Assembly: GCF_009389715.1 (NCBI RefSeq)
Contig: NC_052392.1
Coordinates: 38,001,410 to 38,065,409 of the forward strand
Length of the DNA stretch: 64,000 bases
Direction of reading: 5' to 3'
DNA from: Phoenix dactylifera
Taxonomy: Eukaryota > Streptophyta > Magnoliopsida > Arecales > Arecaceae
Shown here: piece after piece, positions 39,671 to 52,637 of the stretch
Numbering within the stretch: the stretch's first letter is position 1
How the letters are laid out: the number at the start of each line of letters is the position of its first letter
Position numbers and translations under genes: made by a program
The notes under the pieces: model-generated
Databases searched by the model: none
Seen by the model: the letters and a program-made list of their open reading frames with translations, nothing else
Told to the model about the DNA's origin: nothing

Positions 39671-42308
39671 TTTTTGGCAGCAACCAATCAACCTTCAAAA
39701 TGATTGAGATCAGCAAACCACTAGATCCTCATACGAACATTAACACACAACTATTATATGTTTTAATCACCATAATAGACGCATTCACTTTGGATCCATT
39801 AGGAAATTGAATGAGATCAAAGACCAAAATTCACCGTAAACCATTGATAACATTATTATTTTAAATGCAAAAAAGTCTCCATGAATTTTTCTTTTTTTGA
39901 TGTAATTCTGTGAAATTTTTTTTCATCCTCCAATTTCAGCTTTGCATGATTTTTTTCAGATGCATGTTGGTGTTAGAGTCAATTCCGGTGAAGCTGACCG
40001 AGTCTTGAGGAGTTCCACAACTGTCTTCGAAGAAGTCTCACATATTTGAATATTTGAATGTATAGTTTGTTTTCTATTAGTAATATATCTTAGAGTCCTG
40101 ATTAAGCTCCTGCTCTTTCTGAGATTCAGTGCTTGTACAATTCTATAAATATTGATGCAATACAAACTATTTGGTAACTAAGCCAAACACTTTAAACTCT
40201 CAGGCTTTCTTTGGTGGATACTGCCTCATCTTACAGGTGCTGCAGTTACTGGAAGAAGGAAAACAAGTTGAAAATGGGAACAAAAATAAGAAGAAAAGAA
40301 TCACTGGTATTAAATTACATAACTAATTACCAGAATAACAAGGACAACCTATTCATTTCCTATTCTTTTTTTTGGTATTAAGTTATATATACATCGAATG
40401 CCAATATCTCATCTTTTTTTCTTTTTTTTTTAAAAAAAAAGCTCATTCTCCATTGGTCATTCTGCTTATCATTGGATTAATTATGGCTATATTTTCTCAA
40501 AAACCTGATGTCACGAATCTGGCTTCATGATATCATGGAATTTTTAAAGCATGTCTCTGCGGGACCATCATGTTCATGTTCATGTTCCTTCTTCTTCCTT
40601 TTTTTTTTAATAAAGAAAACATGCCCAATCTTTGGAGACAACAAAAATGGAACATGGCGATGCTGGTATCACCCAAACAATACAGCTGTCCAGTGATTAG
40701 ATTCCTAAATACCAACACTGTCATGTATTATATAATACAAGATAAAAGTAAGGCTAATGTTTCTTTGAGGAACATAATTAAAGCAGTTATGATAGTTTTG
40801 TTTTGTTAGTTCAACCAAGGGCTGTAACCCTCTCAAATTTACTTGATAGTAGATAAATTGGTTACTTAGAAAGCCAGACTTCTAGCCATCTCATATTTAT
40901 AGTTACTTATATCCTGTATTCTATTTAGGGGGAAGAGGAAGAGGAAAAGATTAAAGAAGGTTAGAGTAAGACCACCTCTGGTTGCACTCAAAACCTTTCC
41001 TCGGCTCAAGCACTGGGGGAAACCAACAAACTCAGGCGTCATCGACATCATGTTGAAGTTATCAACACTTTTGTCACTCTCAGATTACTCAAGTAATTAG
41101 TTAAAGATATCCTCCAATGTTCCACAAGTTAATTACTCAAGGATCTGAAATGAACGCCTTGTCGACTATACAATTGGAAGCAGGTGATGACAGAGATGAC
41201 GATAAGCTAATTATACTAATATTAGAGGCAAATTATTGTTTTTTTTGGGAGAAATATTTATATGCTTTGCTATGATCAACAATTACCAACTTGCATCAGT
41301 AAGCATCAAGGTAGATAAAATATGTTTGCAACTGATTGTAATTGACTTTCTATCATTGATAACATACAGAATTTAAAAAAATAGATTCTTCTATAAGATT
41401 TCATCTTATCTTTCTGCATTCTTCATCTACATAAGAAAAAAGGAACAGTGTCTAGATATAACTGTAATCATTTCATTCCATGAAATAGTTTTTCTTTGCT
41501 AGGCTTTCCTCTCTTTTATGTACTTACTCCTGGGCAGATCTTTAGGAAATCTTTCTAGGTAGGGTTTTAATTGATTTTCTCTATATCAAAAGAGTCTAGA
41601 GAGCTTGAATCAAAGGTTCATATACATCATGGTATGCTGTACCGGCCTAACTAGACGATATGAGGTGTACCGTACCATATTAGTTCGGTACCGGTATTCG
41701 GTACAGGTGGCATACCGATATTTGATACGTCAAAAAAATGAACAAAGTCGAATACTGAGACGACGAACTTCGATATACATAGTTACTAACTAAATTAGAT
41801 TCGGAAACAGCTGGGTCAAAATGAGAAAAAAAAAAAAATACAAGAAACTACCATCAGGTTGTGTCCTATTAGATTTCCGGATTTTTATTTTAGAATTATT
41901 TTATTATACTAAGATGCTGGATAGTGTGTAAAGATATCGGCAGAGAGGGAAAGGCATGCCCTTTGGTTGGGCTAGAGTACAAGGGAAACAATGTGACGCG
42001 CACATTTGGCCAATCAGAACACACAGTTTCTCTTGAATAAAGATTTCTAAATACTAATACGCAAGCCAGAGGCATTGGGTCACATCGGCATATAATGTGT
42101 TCACATTTAACATGGTATTCATCTTGGATGCCTAGCCATTGCTATCATCTCATGGATGTCCTCCCTAGCCAATCAGAAGGGAAAACAGCATTTTCAAGAT
42201 TAAAAAAAAAATAGATTTTGGTTTCTAGCATTATATTATTTTCTAACTTGGTAATGGTCCATCTATTATGCAAAAAAAAAATGCTAGTGGATTACGTAAC
42301 CCAGGAGT
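39671..42308. other. intergenic, no gene seen
   Basis: No convincing gene. A GGTACCG-type repeat lies at about 41636-41730 (compare 8905-9020). A GC-neutral stretch near 40930-41050 has short frames only. Confidence 0.4.
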
Positions 42309-42501
42309 ATGTTTGGTTGGGAGATAGTTTACTTTGGAATGGGAATATGAATGAGGGACACCTAGTCCGGCCATTTGGTTGAAGAGAGTTCCATTTCCAT
42401 TTTAATTCAAGGAGGATCTAGAATCCCTAATTCTCAAAATTTAATCCCTACTTTCTTTTAGTATTCAAATCCTATTTCGATTTCTGTCACGAACCAAACA
42501 T
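42309..42501. mobile_element. MITE-like foldback
   Basis: ATGTTTGGTT at 42309-42318 is mirrored by AACCAAACAT at 42492-42501. The interior is rich in GGAATGGGAAT / ATTCCATTTCC-like words. It resembles hAT-type plant MITEs; no target duplication is established. Confidence 0.45.
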
Positions 42502-43009
42502 GTTGGAGGATATTGCTATTTTGATTCTTATTTCAATCCATTCCAATTTCCATTCTGATTCTAATTCTGGTCATTATTCATTTGAGAGCTATAAATGTAA
42601 GGGGGGAAACAAAAGATGAGGGTCGACAAGCTCTGGAAGGAGATTTGTCCCATATGATTGATGCAATCCATCCATTCTTATTAATTCCAACATCAAGTGA
42701 TATGAAGTAGAAAACCTAAACTTTGGATAGGGTATTTCTCTTAAGAGACAGATGGCTTACAAGATTTACACAAATAGGGCTGCAAAAGGAGAAAAATTGT
42801 TCAAGAACATCCCAGGATCGGCTCAATAACATGCTCATTTGAGCTTTGGTTCAACCAGTAAACAAGCAGAGCTTGAACACCTTATGCTTTCAAAAATAAA
42901 TAGAATTTTAGCATGGCTAGATAAACTTGATCAAGCTAGAGCGCATTCTATTGAGTTGGCTTGAGCTGCAGAATTCTTTTTACATGATGAAATGGGCCTA
43001 AACAACTTA

Positions 43010-43343
43010 TATTGGCCAGAGCAGTCACGCTCGAAGGTGATTCGGCTACGGTGATCGGCTGGATGTAGGAGGCACCAGTGGTGTGGGTGGGTACCATTCC
43101 TTGTTTCGGAATATTCAGGCTATGACAAGTAGCGACATCGTCTTCCAGGCCAAGTATGTTTATAGAGAGGCTAATGGAGCAACGGATTGGGTGGTCTCGT
43201 ATATAGCTGACTGCTCTGGAAGAATCCTGCAGGTTGGAAAGAGGGAGGAGCCTAGAGCAATGCAAGACTTGTTGTCTTTTTGACTTTTTTGAATATATTC
43301 ATTCTAGCATTGCATCTGTTGTAGCAGGAAAAAAAAAACCTAC
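43010..43343 (+). mobile_element. L1-type LINE 3' end (RNase H)
   Basis: Broken frames encode the last part of a plant L1 RNase H domain: VTLEGDSATVIGWM (43026-43068), FQAKYVYREANGATDWVVSYIADCSGRI (43147-43227), then a short tail LEQCKTCCLF or RAMQDLLSF by frame, and an A run at 43329-43338. It retains the acidic GDS motif lost in the copy at 12.5 kb. It lies ~190 bp before the start codon of the thioredoxin-like gene, so it may form part of that gene's promoter. Confidence 0.75.
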
Positions 43344-43532
43344 ATCTCCAACTAATGGGCCCTCTATGGGCCAAATAGGCAATATCCACAACTAAAATCT
43401 TAGCCAAGGCCCAAGACTTAAATATGTGAGATTGCGGACCTAAGCCTAGCGGGCTTACAAATCCAATACCGAAACGAAACGAGGTGCTAACTCTCCGCGG
43501 CACCACCAGGAGCGGCATCCGGCTTAAAGGCC

Positions 43533-46500
43533 ATGGCCGCCTCGGTCGGAAAACTCTCCCCCGCAGCCGTTCTGTGCTCGGTGGCCGCCGCTCATTTGCT
43601 GCCTCCTCGGAGCATCGTATCCTTCAAAACCCCTTCTCCCCTGATCCATTCCCTCCCTTCTTCGAGACCAATTAGGCCGCCGGGTCCCAAATTCCAAGTC
43701 CGAGCGGCGAGAACCGACTCCGGTAGCGTCTCACTTGGCTTCAGAGCTCCCTATTTCGAGGTCTTCTCAGTAACCATTTTATTTTACCTTTTCCCTCCTT
43801 CGAAAGAGCGACCTCTTTATCACGGATTTTTTTATAATGTTTTTTATGTCGTTTTTTGGGCAGCTTCCGGAGCCCTTGACGGGGAAGGTGTGGAAATTGG
43901 ATGACTTCGAGCCTTATCCTGCCTTGTTGGTATTTACCAATTTGCTCAATTATGTATCATTTTTATTTTTGATATGTTTTTCCTTTGCTTTTTCCTTGAT
44001 TGTTTCAATAGTAACAGTTTTATCAAATTAAGTCCCAAATTAAGCACAGGGTTCAGCAGATGCATTTTGTTTGGTTATGAAAATAATGTGGGAGTGCCTC
44101 CAATTGTTTTGTAGAAATGATGGAATCAATTACCCATTTCACACACCTGTGGAAACACCTGACCTGATAAGGTTCGAGTATGGAACCTCCTGCAAATGGA
44201 AGAGAGATGCATATTGTTGGAAATATGGTTGTGGATGAGGCAGGAATAGAACACCAGAGGCCTTCATGTTAGAACAAGACACCCTTTCATATTCGAAAAT
44301 AGTCTTTTGGCTTCCTAGACTTCTACTTTCTCTAGAAACATGAAGTCTTACAGAATATAGTGATATCATGTTTTTCCTTACTATTTCATCCTATGTGATT
44401 TTCGGCTTACCTCTACCCCTCCTTACTTCTGAAGCCACTCCTTTGTACTGATGTGTCCCTCAGCCGGCATTTTACTTGTCCGAACAGTCTAAGTCATCTT
44501 TCTCTCAATTTATCATCAATTGATGTTATTTTAGAAATATTAAAAAAATAAATAATAAGCGTCTATATATATAAGAATAAGTGTAGAATTAGAAATAAAT
44601 AAACAAACTTTCAAAAAATAAAGAAAAGTATAAATATATTTAAGAATACTATGATGCTAAATAAGAATATTAATTGTACCTCCTACTCACTATTCTCAAA
44701 TTTCAAATACAATATTGCGATAAGCAAATCTATGGATAATCAAATGAAGAGGAGAGAGGGGAGAAGAAAATGCCTTTAATAGCATAGGACCTGAGCCACA
44801 TAGGCAGGCTTCTTATGCCTATATAAGTGCCTAATGTCCCACCATGCAGCTTAGCCATGCACAAGAACCACATTGGCCCAGTGCTATGCAGTCACTAGGC
44901 CACATATGCATATACGGGTGCATATGCAGCTTTGCGATCCACATTTTAAGGAAGTAATTTTGATTCAAGTAGCCCTATTCTGTCTAAAAATAACAATATC
45001 ATACATAATGATGATATTTTAAAAACCATATGTGCTTGTGTTTTTAGACGTTGATTAGAAAAGGATATCAAGCTACATTTAGTACAACTCAAAACTAAAC
45101 AGTTCACCTGATAGATGCCAAAATGGGTCTGAAAGATGCATCTCACTGTTCCAGTATCTGATTTCAGTTGGTTTGCCAGAATTTTTTGTTATTTCAGATG
45201 AAACATTTGCTCTAACTAAAATCTGAAATCATGCTTCTGATAGTTGGTCGTTCATCTTGAACTTTGATTACAATTTCTATCATCTCAGACATGCACTAGA
45301 GCTTGCCACCTCTTCACATTGTCCAAGAGTTGGGAATCACGTGTTTGTCGGGATATTGAGTTAAACTTGCTCCATTGTATTGAGTTATAAGTCTTTCATC
45401 ATGCCCATCTATAATGGAGTTTATGGCTACTTTTTGAGTTCCAACTTTTAAATACTTGATTTTGCCCATATATGCTCAAAATCTTGACTGGAAATAGAGC
45501 TAAAATAGAATTCCACTAGAATTTCAAACTTTATTTGTTCTTCCATGCCTAGTTATGCCAGGGAATGGTTATGATTATTGTTCTTTTTAATTATGGTTTT
45601 AACAATATTGTATTAGATTCTGAAATTGGACTATATACAGAACCTAAAGGGAGGCAGACTAATTAGGAGATAACTGATTATACTCTACTGTCTTTAGCAT
45701 ACAAGACGGATTACAACCTTTCTTTGGTCATGCAAGTTAGTAAATGGTCTTCTGTCAATTGAATTCAAGCTATCTGCCACCAAGAAATTGAGATTCATGA
45801 ATCTATTAGAGGTGTATGTGCATCTCTAATCGTGGAGTCTTCTGAGTATAAAATCCAGCCCTACAATATTTGACATTTAGATTACAAGCGCTGCTACTTC
45901 CAAACTGTTTATTTCGAGTTTGTTGTTATATGTTGAAAATATCTTGTGACTTTTATTGAATCAATCTTCATTCTGTTATTGTCAACATTTGTTTAGATAT
46001 TGTATAATTTGATGCATGCCTTTAAGCGTTTATATGATTTTGCAGGTGATGTTCATCTGCAATCACTGTCCATTTGTTAAACACTTGAAAAAGAATATCG
46101 TGAAGCTTACAAATTTCTATATGGGGGTAGGAAGTTTTTTATCGGTCAATCATTCTTCAGTTGATGAACAATATTCCTACCATGTGTTCTTTAAATGTGC
46201 TGCAGAAGGGGCTGGCAGTTGTTGCAATCTCTTCAAATTCCACAGTTACACACCCACAGGTTATGATGCTATCACTATTTCCTGTGGATAATTTCTTACA
46301 GGCAAAAATTGGTTCCTCAATATGAAAAATTTTGCTTGCATTGATGCATATCAGAATCACAAGCAACAATCTTTATTCCACATTAAAAAAGTTTTTATTC
46401 TGGAAAATATTTGGCAACTTGTTTTAAGTCTTCTAATACCTTAACATATGTGGGTGTTCAAACAGTAAGGATTGGGTTGATCTTTTCATCTCAAAAGGGA

Positions 46501-48519
46501 AGTGACAATCTTTTTATATATTAAGTCTTATTAAAAAGTTTTATTCTGGAAAATATTTGTCAACTTTTGTGATGCCCCTTATTGAAGTATATAACAAACA
46601 ACTGCAGCCTCATAATAAAAATTATAATATATTAGTCCCTTGTTTTGCTTGTTAGATTAATGTGTTAACAGTTATTCCAAAATATGCAGGATGGGCCGCA
46701 ATTTATGGCAGAAGAAGCTAAATTGTTTAACTACCCCTTCCCATATCTATTTGATGAGGTAAGGAAGCTCTCTTCAATGGAAAAGTCTTCGCAAATATCT
46801 GATGCCGCCAATGTTGGGGACTGACACCTCTATTTGTAACCCTGATTCTGATTATAATCCATCTTAAGAACCTTTTATTCAAATAAAATCACTTTCATCC
46901 CCCACCCCTCCTTGCAGTTATTTTTCTGTATCTCAAAGTCATTTTGGAAAGTATGAATAAGCAGGAAAGGATGCAGATGGAGGCTTAGGTGCATTGCAAG
47001 CACATGTATCTAACTTATGGAGTATGTATTTAGATGGTTCTTCTAGCACCTGTTTCTTTCCATTTACCTACACATGACAACAAGTGGAAAATTAGGTATT
47101 CAACTGCGCCTATATGTTACAAATTTTCTGGGTTCACAATGTTAGGATATTTTTCTGTATGGAATATCCCAAATCAAGTAAATATAATGGTTGCTGTTAA
47201 AGAAGAGCCTCCGATACTATAGCTGGCTTCAATAGAATTTAATGCTCATTTATTTTTTTTTCTATGTGACTTATGAAAAATGATAGTTTTATAGATACTA
47301 TTTTTTCATTTATTCATTGCAAGTGGACAACTAGCTGATCTCACGGATTTGCATCATAATAAAAAAAACAAGGACCTTATAATTCATGCATATCCATCTG
47401 TTATGATTCATCCAATCATTTATCTGTTTTTGAAGTCTAGAGGACACCATGTAACCTAAAATATGAATAGACATCATTCTTCTAGAATAGCATAGAAAAG
47501 AATGCTTAAAGCAAGAAATTCCATTAGAAAATAGCAATTTTCTTTTGGATTATCACTGTTAAGCTCCAAGTGATATTTGCATGAAACTTGATTCTTCATT
47601 AGTAAGCATCTTCATGCAGTCACAAGATGTTGCACGGGCTTTTGGAGCGGTCTGCACGCCAGAGTTCTTCCTTTTTAAAAAGGTAATTGCTTCAACTTGA
47701 GGTATGATGATCGAGACTATAAACTTGTGAGCCCTGATGTTGAGTCAAAAAGATGAGCTGGGATGATGCTCAAAGAATGCAACTAGTAGTCAGCAATTTT
47801 GTTGCATTACCATGCCCATGACTCCTTTTGTTCTCATGATTCCTCAATCTACACTCATCATGTGGGGGGTGCCTATAGGATGTTGGTTGTTATTGCTAAT
47901 TATGTGTAAAAATATTAACTCAGGACTTGGTTGATTATTTTTGTTTGACGATGCTATGAACTTTTGGCCCTTTGATTTTCATGTACAACTGCAATCTAGT
48001 TTCTGCGATCTATTAGAAATTCAGATAATATATCCTTTTTTTTGTTAATAGCAAATATGAGAAATATGGAAAAAAGGTGGATAGAAAAAAATTATTTCTG
48101 AGAAATTGGAAACTTGTAGCTAGCTGAATTGTCTCACAGTACTTCTTGAAATAGGATGGGAGAAGGCCATTTGAGCTGCTCTACCATGGGCAGTTTGATG
48201 ACTCACGACCATCAAATAATGTGCCCATAACTGGAAGGTATCTTTCTGAAATCTAGATCGAATTTTCTTCTTCAAAAAATATGATTCCTCATTAATTTGG
48301 TTTGATCTATGTAGGGACTTGAGTCTTGCAATAGACTGTGCTCTTAGCGGCCAACGGTTGTCATCAGTGCAAAAGCCTAGGTAGCATTTTCTCACTGTAT
48401 TTTCACTATTTCCTTTACACCTGTTGGTCTATTTTATTTATGTACTCAACTGCTTCACTCTGTTTTCTGCCATAAGTGTTGGATGCAGCATAAAATGGCA
48501 TCCAGGAAAAAGCCTGTGA
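43533..48519 (+). CDS. thioredoxin-fold (AhpC/TSA-like) protein, nine exons, probably plastid
   Basis: Exons: 43533-43760, 43864-43929, 46046-46126, 46206-46259, 46690-46758, 47620-47682, 48155-48237, 48315-48380, 48477-48519. All introns are GT-AG and they join to 250 residues. The N-terminus (MAASVGKLSPAAVLCSVAAA..., rich in S, P, A and R, to about residue 60) looks like a chloroplast transit peptide. The body is a thioredoxin fold: LPEPLTGKVWKLDDFEPYPA, then VMFICNHCPFVKHLKK with a CNHC redox pair at C103/C106. Next come KGLAVVAISSNSTVTHPQDGP and the cis-proline segment AVCTPEFFLF (C178-T-P), then DGRRPFELLYHGQFDDSRPSN. It closely follows the Arabidopsis protein At1g21350 as I remember it. 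The exact redox target is unknown. The first donor (GAG/GTCTTC) is weak; TCA/GTAACC nine bases later (exon to 43769) would add VFS in frame. Confidence 0.9.
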
Positions 48520-49013
48520 TTCTTTACAATATGTCCCGTAATATATGATGTTGAACATATATATTGAGGTGAGTATCGAATTAATTTTTGTATTTGGATA
48601 TTGGACAATTCTTCTCATTGTATTTTCCTTTTTTGTGGAAAAGTTCTCTGAAATTAATTTTTAAAACGACATGCAGAAAAGCTATAATCTTTAGTTCTTT
48701 GACCTTCTTCTGTCAGTGTCTTGTAAATGTTATCCCTGAGATGGAAACTTGGAAAAAACTATTTTTGTTGTGCTCAATGCCCAATGCCCAATGCAAACAC
48801 ACGGAAGAAAATATTATGCTGTTCAGTTAATTATATATACTGCAGCTTCCTATTTTCTTTTTATCCCACGGACATGGCTGCTTTCTCTTTGATCTTTTTG
48901 CTCCTTTGATATCTTGTTAGTTACTCAGCATATTATTAGTTATTTTCAGCATTTCCTTCCTTCACCCTATCAGTTCTCCTTTTTATTCCTTTGTTCTGGC
49001 AGACTTATGCTGA

Positions 49014-49133
49014 TAGGAGGATGATCATGGTGCAGGATTCCCCTGAAGACATCAAAATACCAAGGCGGTGCACATTTAATCTTCAAGCCAATTGCTGCAT
49101 CAACTGAATACATGAATGTAAATGCTAATCAGG
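49014..49133 (+). other. possible 3' UTR exon
   Basis: About 500 bp after the stop of the thioredoxin-like gene, a stretch preceded by TCTGGCAG and followed by AATCAG/GTTCATG looks exon-like but carries no long frame. It could be an untranslated 3' exon or part of a neighbouring transcript. Confidence 0.2.
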
Positions 49134-49320
49134 TTCATGTAACTACAAATTTGATCTTTTCTTGCTGTTTTATGTCTTCCCATGTTTAAAAGCCACTTCT
49201 TTTATTGGTGAACAAAATAAGGGCATAAGATTCTCGAGTCTCGACTATCATTAACAACATCCTATCTTTTATTCTTGCTACTAGGTGGCCTGTAGTGTGG
49301 CACTGCTAATTCTTGTCTTT

Positions 49321-49322
<2 letters not shown>

Positions 49323-49391
<69 letters not shown>
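49323..49391. repeat. (AT)n microsatellite
   Basis: About 68 bp of uninterrupted AT repeats. Confidence 0.95.
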
Positions 49392-49392
<1 letters not shown>

Positions 49393-51427
49393 CTCTGCTG
49401 TGGTTAAGTGCATGGCAAACATGCTCTATGATTAATGTTGAGGTTCTTTTGGACTGTTCCGTCTCATTGTGTTAAACATGTACCACAGCATGATATCCAT
49501 ATCTTAATAACATATCCATGAGTGTAGTTGATGACTCAGTTTGAGCAGTGGAACCTAAAATGCCTGCATCACTGGTATTTTAAGGATTTTGGGCCTTGGT
49601 GTGTGTATTTGATCATGGAATTCCTGATTGTTTTGAAACTGTTTATTCAGACTTCAGACCAATGCTCTTACTTCTGATTTCAAGAGGAAAAGAAACATAA
49701 TTGCTAAACTAACATGTTAGCAGAAGAATATCCATGAAGAATTACAGCTGCATGCCTAGACAGTGGGCCTTGATAAGCAAAAGTTATTGGGTGCTGATTG
49801 TGATGATTCATTCATTCATCTGTTGTATATTGGATTAGGAATGCTTGAAAAGCCCTGCTCCAACTATGAAGAGTAAAATATTAACCACTGTCAGCAGTCT
49901 CATCACTTTGTTGAGCTTTATTCTTCTAGTCGGAGGGCCTTTCATTCCAGAGAGGAACCTATAAGCTCTCTCAGATTTTAGTTAGATTTACACAGATACT
50001 TTCGATAGCATATAAACCTTGATTGGAATGCCTTGATTGGAACTTGGAAAAATCTATATGATGGAGAGCAGCATCATGAAAACTCAGGTGTGGCCGAATT
50101 GTTGTAAGACAACATGGGGTGCATAGCCACAGATGAGAAGAATGGTTTTGTGTTTGGGCTGAAACCCTAACCATGTACAAGTCAAGACTAGGTATGCTTG
50201 ATCATGTTCTTTTCCTTGGATATATTTTAGGCTGACATAGATATGGTGGCATCCCTCGAAAGAGGGTTATGTTGGATCTCTTTACCCTTTTGGTCGGATC
50301 TGGTTGGTTTCTTTTGGTCATCTGGTGTCTGCTTAAAGGGATTTTTGCATGGTCATTTCTACTTTTTTTATTACAGAATTTTTTTGACCTTTTCTATCAT
50401 TGCAGTTTAAGCTTACAATTCTTATGAAATATCCCCCCAAAAAGGTCCCTATGCATCACTCTGCTATCATAAGGATTAATGCTAGCTGTATATCCACTAG
50501 TTGTGGTCGGATCATCAAAAATAAATTCACTAGTTCTGGTATTATATGCACTAATACTGAGAGAATTATGCACTAATTCAAATGCAAGCATTTATAATTA
50601 CTCGACATGCCTATGGTAGCATTCACTTCTTTTTTAGCCTAAGAATGCGATATATGGCAGATAAGTAATAGATTGCAAGTAGAAATTTGCCAACTATTTT
50701 CAGCATGATAATAAAGATTTCTCTGTAGCGTGCTCAAATTACACATCTACAAGATTTGGAACATAATAATTCATGAAACATCATACGGTGACCGCATGTT
50801 TTATCATCAATCCCAGATTGACAAGTTATCTATAGGAATTATTGAGTATATTTTTTTCGCAAGAAGTTGATTAGTTTTTCATAGCAACTGATTGGCACCA
50901 CAAGAGAGCATATCAAGGTCATTACCAAAAAACTTTCTATCATTATTGTAGAAGTAAAGTGCATGACACACAATAAGGTGGTTTTCATTTAATTATTTCA
51001 CCTGAATTAATGGATAATACCATCAATTTAACAAGCTCATAAACTATCAACCTTGACATGAAAAAGGAGCATTACGTCCTGATGGATGCTGCATTTGGAA
51101 GTTTTCCCAGAGTCTAGATTACATTGTGATATAAATTTTTATTTTTGCCTCAAAAATATGTATCACTCTCTACCATTATAATGGAATCTATGGGAAGCAC
51201 ATCACCACCCCAAGGTTGCAACTCCCTGGACTCCACCTTCATGTGCATGGCATGCGCGAAACACCAGTAGTTAATAATTTAAAACCCAGTACCATCATCT
51301 CCAAGTATGATTAACAGAGTCGACAACAATGAGATGTGTTAGGTTTGTAAGGCCAACAAGATCGCTAGTAGTAGGATGCAGGAGTGGAATGATGAAGTTC
51401 TTGCAAGAGTTTAGCTTCTTCTCTCTC
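49392..51427. other. intergenic, no gene seen
   Basis: Short frames on both strands without motifs; no RNA gene or structured repeat was recognised. Confidence 0.4.
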
Positions 51428-51430
51428 TTC

Positions 51431-51925
51431 TTTTTTTTTTAATTTATTAACCGGATGATTCATACAGACCTAGTACGAATGGATCCAACAAAATCAAAAA
51501 ACAGCAAATCGCGAAGTGCCATAGGCAATTCTCTTTCCCCACTCCATAGGGTACTTCTAGAGTGGTCGGCTACATACGAGGCCATCCAGTCCGCGGCTCC
51601 ATTCGCATTTGTAAAAGCATGCCTGGCTTGGAACTCTACGCCCTCAGCCATGTCCCAGATATCGCACAATAGGGGGTGGCACCCGTGCACACCGCTGGTG
51701 CTTCCCGTAATCCAGCTGATCACTGTAGCTGAGTCCTCCTCAAGGAGTACTGTTCTAGCACCCAGGATACATCGGGCATGGCCCATTCTTGACTAAGCCA
51801 CCCTCAGCTCAGCCTCTGGGACCAAGACCTCGAAAATCTGATACCCTCCAGCAGCAACTACTCTCAAGTCCAGGCCCTGGTGACAAAAGCCCCACCTCCC
51901 CTCCTACCAGTCTAGTAGTCTACCA
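51431..51925 (-). mobile_element. L1-type LINE 3' end (RNase H), reverse strand
   Basis: On the - strand: GFCHQGLDLRVVAAGGYQIFEVLV, PEAELRVA, MGHARCILGARTVLLEEDSATVISW, HPLLCDIWDMAEGVEFQARHAFTNANGAADWMASYVADHS and a tail RDLLFFDFV. It ends in an A run (complement of 51430-51440). The order and spacing match the other L1 ends here. One stop separates the upstream part; the last 108 codons (51786-51460) are open. Confidence 0.75.
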
Positions 51926-52206
51926 CCCTCACAAGAGTTAAGCTTTCAATGGATAAAGATTCTGCTGCAATCACTCAGAAAATAAAACACAAAAACTATC
52001 CAAAGATTTGGAAACTGAACAGCAATCACATTTTATGGAGGTCACCATAACTTGTATTCAGTTTCCACATTCAGAAAAATTAAAACAAAAACAAAAAGGA
52101 AAAAAAAATTGTGCAGTGATCAATACAATTCAAGATTTTTTGCAGCAACTAATACTATTCAAGATACAGCATGTATTTTTTTTCGTGTGTGTCAATTTTT
52201 GTGTAC

Positions 52207-52321
52207 CTGAATCCGGCCGGCGGCTTGGCCGGGTCCGGCCAGCCAACTGTAAAGTAAGAGCATGGCAAGTAAATAGGACCACAAAGGAGAGTGACAAACT
52301 AAGGAGTAGGACATGGCACAT
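52207..52321 (-). other. possible first exon of an unidentified secreted protein
   Basis: Two overlapping frames on the - strand begin with signal-peptide-like sequence (MCHVLLLSLSLSFVVLF from 52321, MSYSLV...LLAMLLLYSWLAGPGQAAG from 52314). Both run to a good donor, GATTCAG/GTACAC at 52207. No downstream exon was recognised, and the likely promoter side is interrupted by an LTR beginning at 52638. It may be a remnant of a gene or chance. Confidence 0.15.
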
Positions 52322-52637
52322 GAGACTCCATGAGCTCTCGCTTTAGAGTCCATAAGCATCACCGGCTGGGGACGAGGACCCAAGCTGTTATCTGTTCTTT
52401 TCCCGGCCGTCGCTGTTCTCTGTGGCCCTTGACAACCAAGATCCAGTGAATGATGACACCATGGTCCCTTGGTTGGCCAACTTTTTTCATTAAGAACTCT
52501 GTGGCAGAGGAACCCTACCAAGAAGCCACAGATGGAGATGAGTGGACGGGAGACCAAAGATATGATGGGAATTTGCAATAGAGAAATTGTAAATAGGGAA
52601 GCAAGAAGAAAGAAACTAAGGCAACAATTATTGTATC

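Noticed and set aside
48477-48548. A longer C-terminus for the thioredoxin-like protein ending at 48548
   Set aside because: On recount the five-A run puts the frame at AGC CTG TGA, so the protein stops at 48519, which also fits the length of the family.
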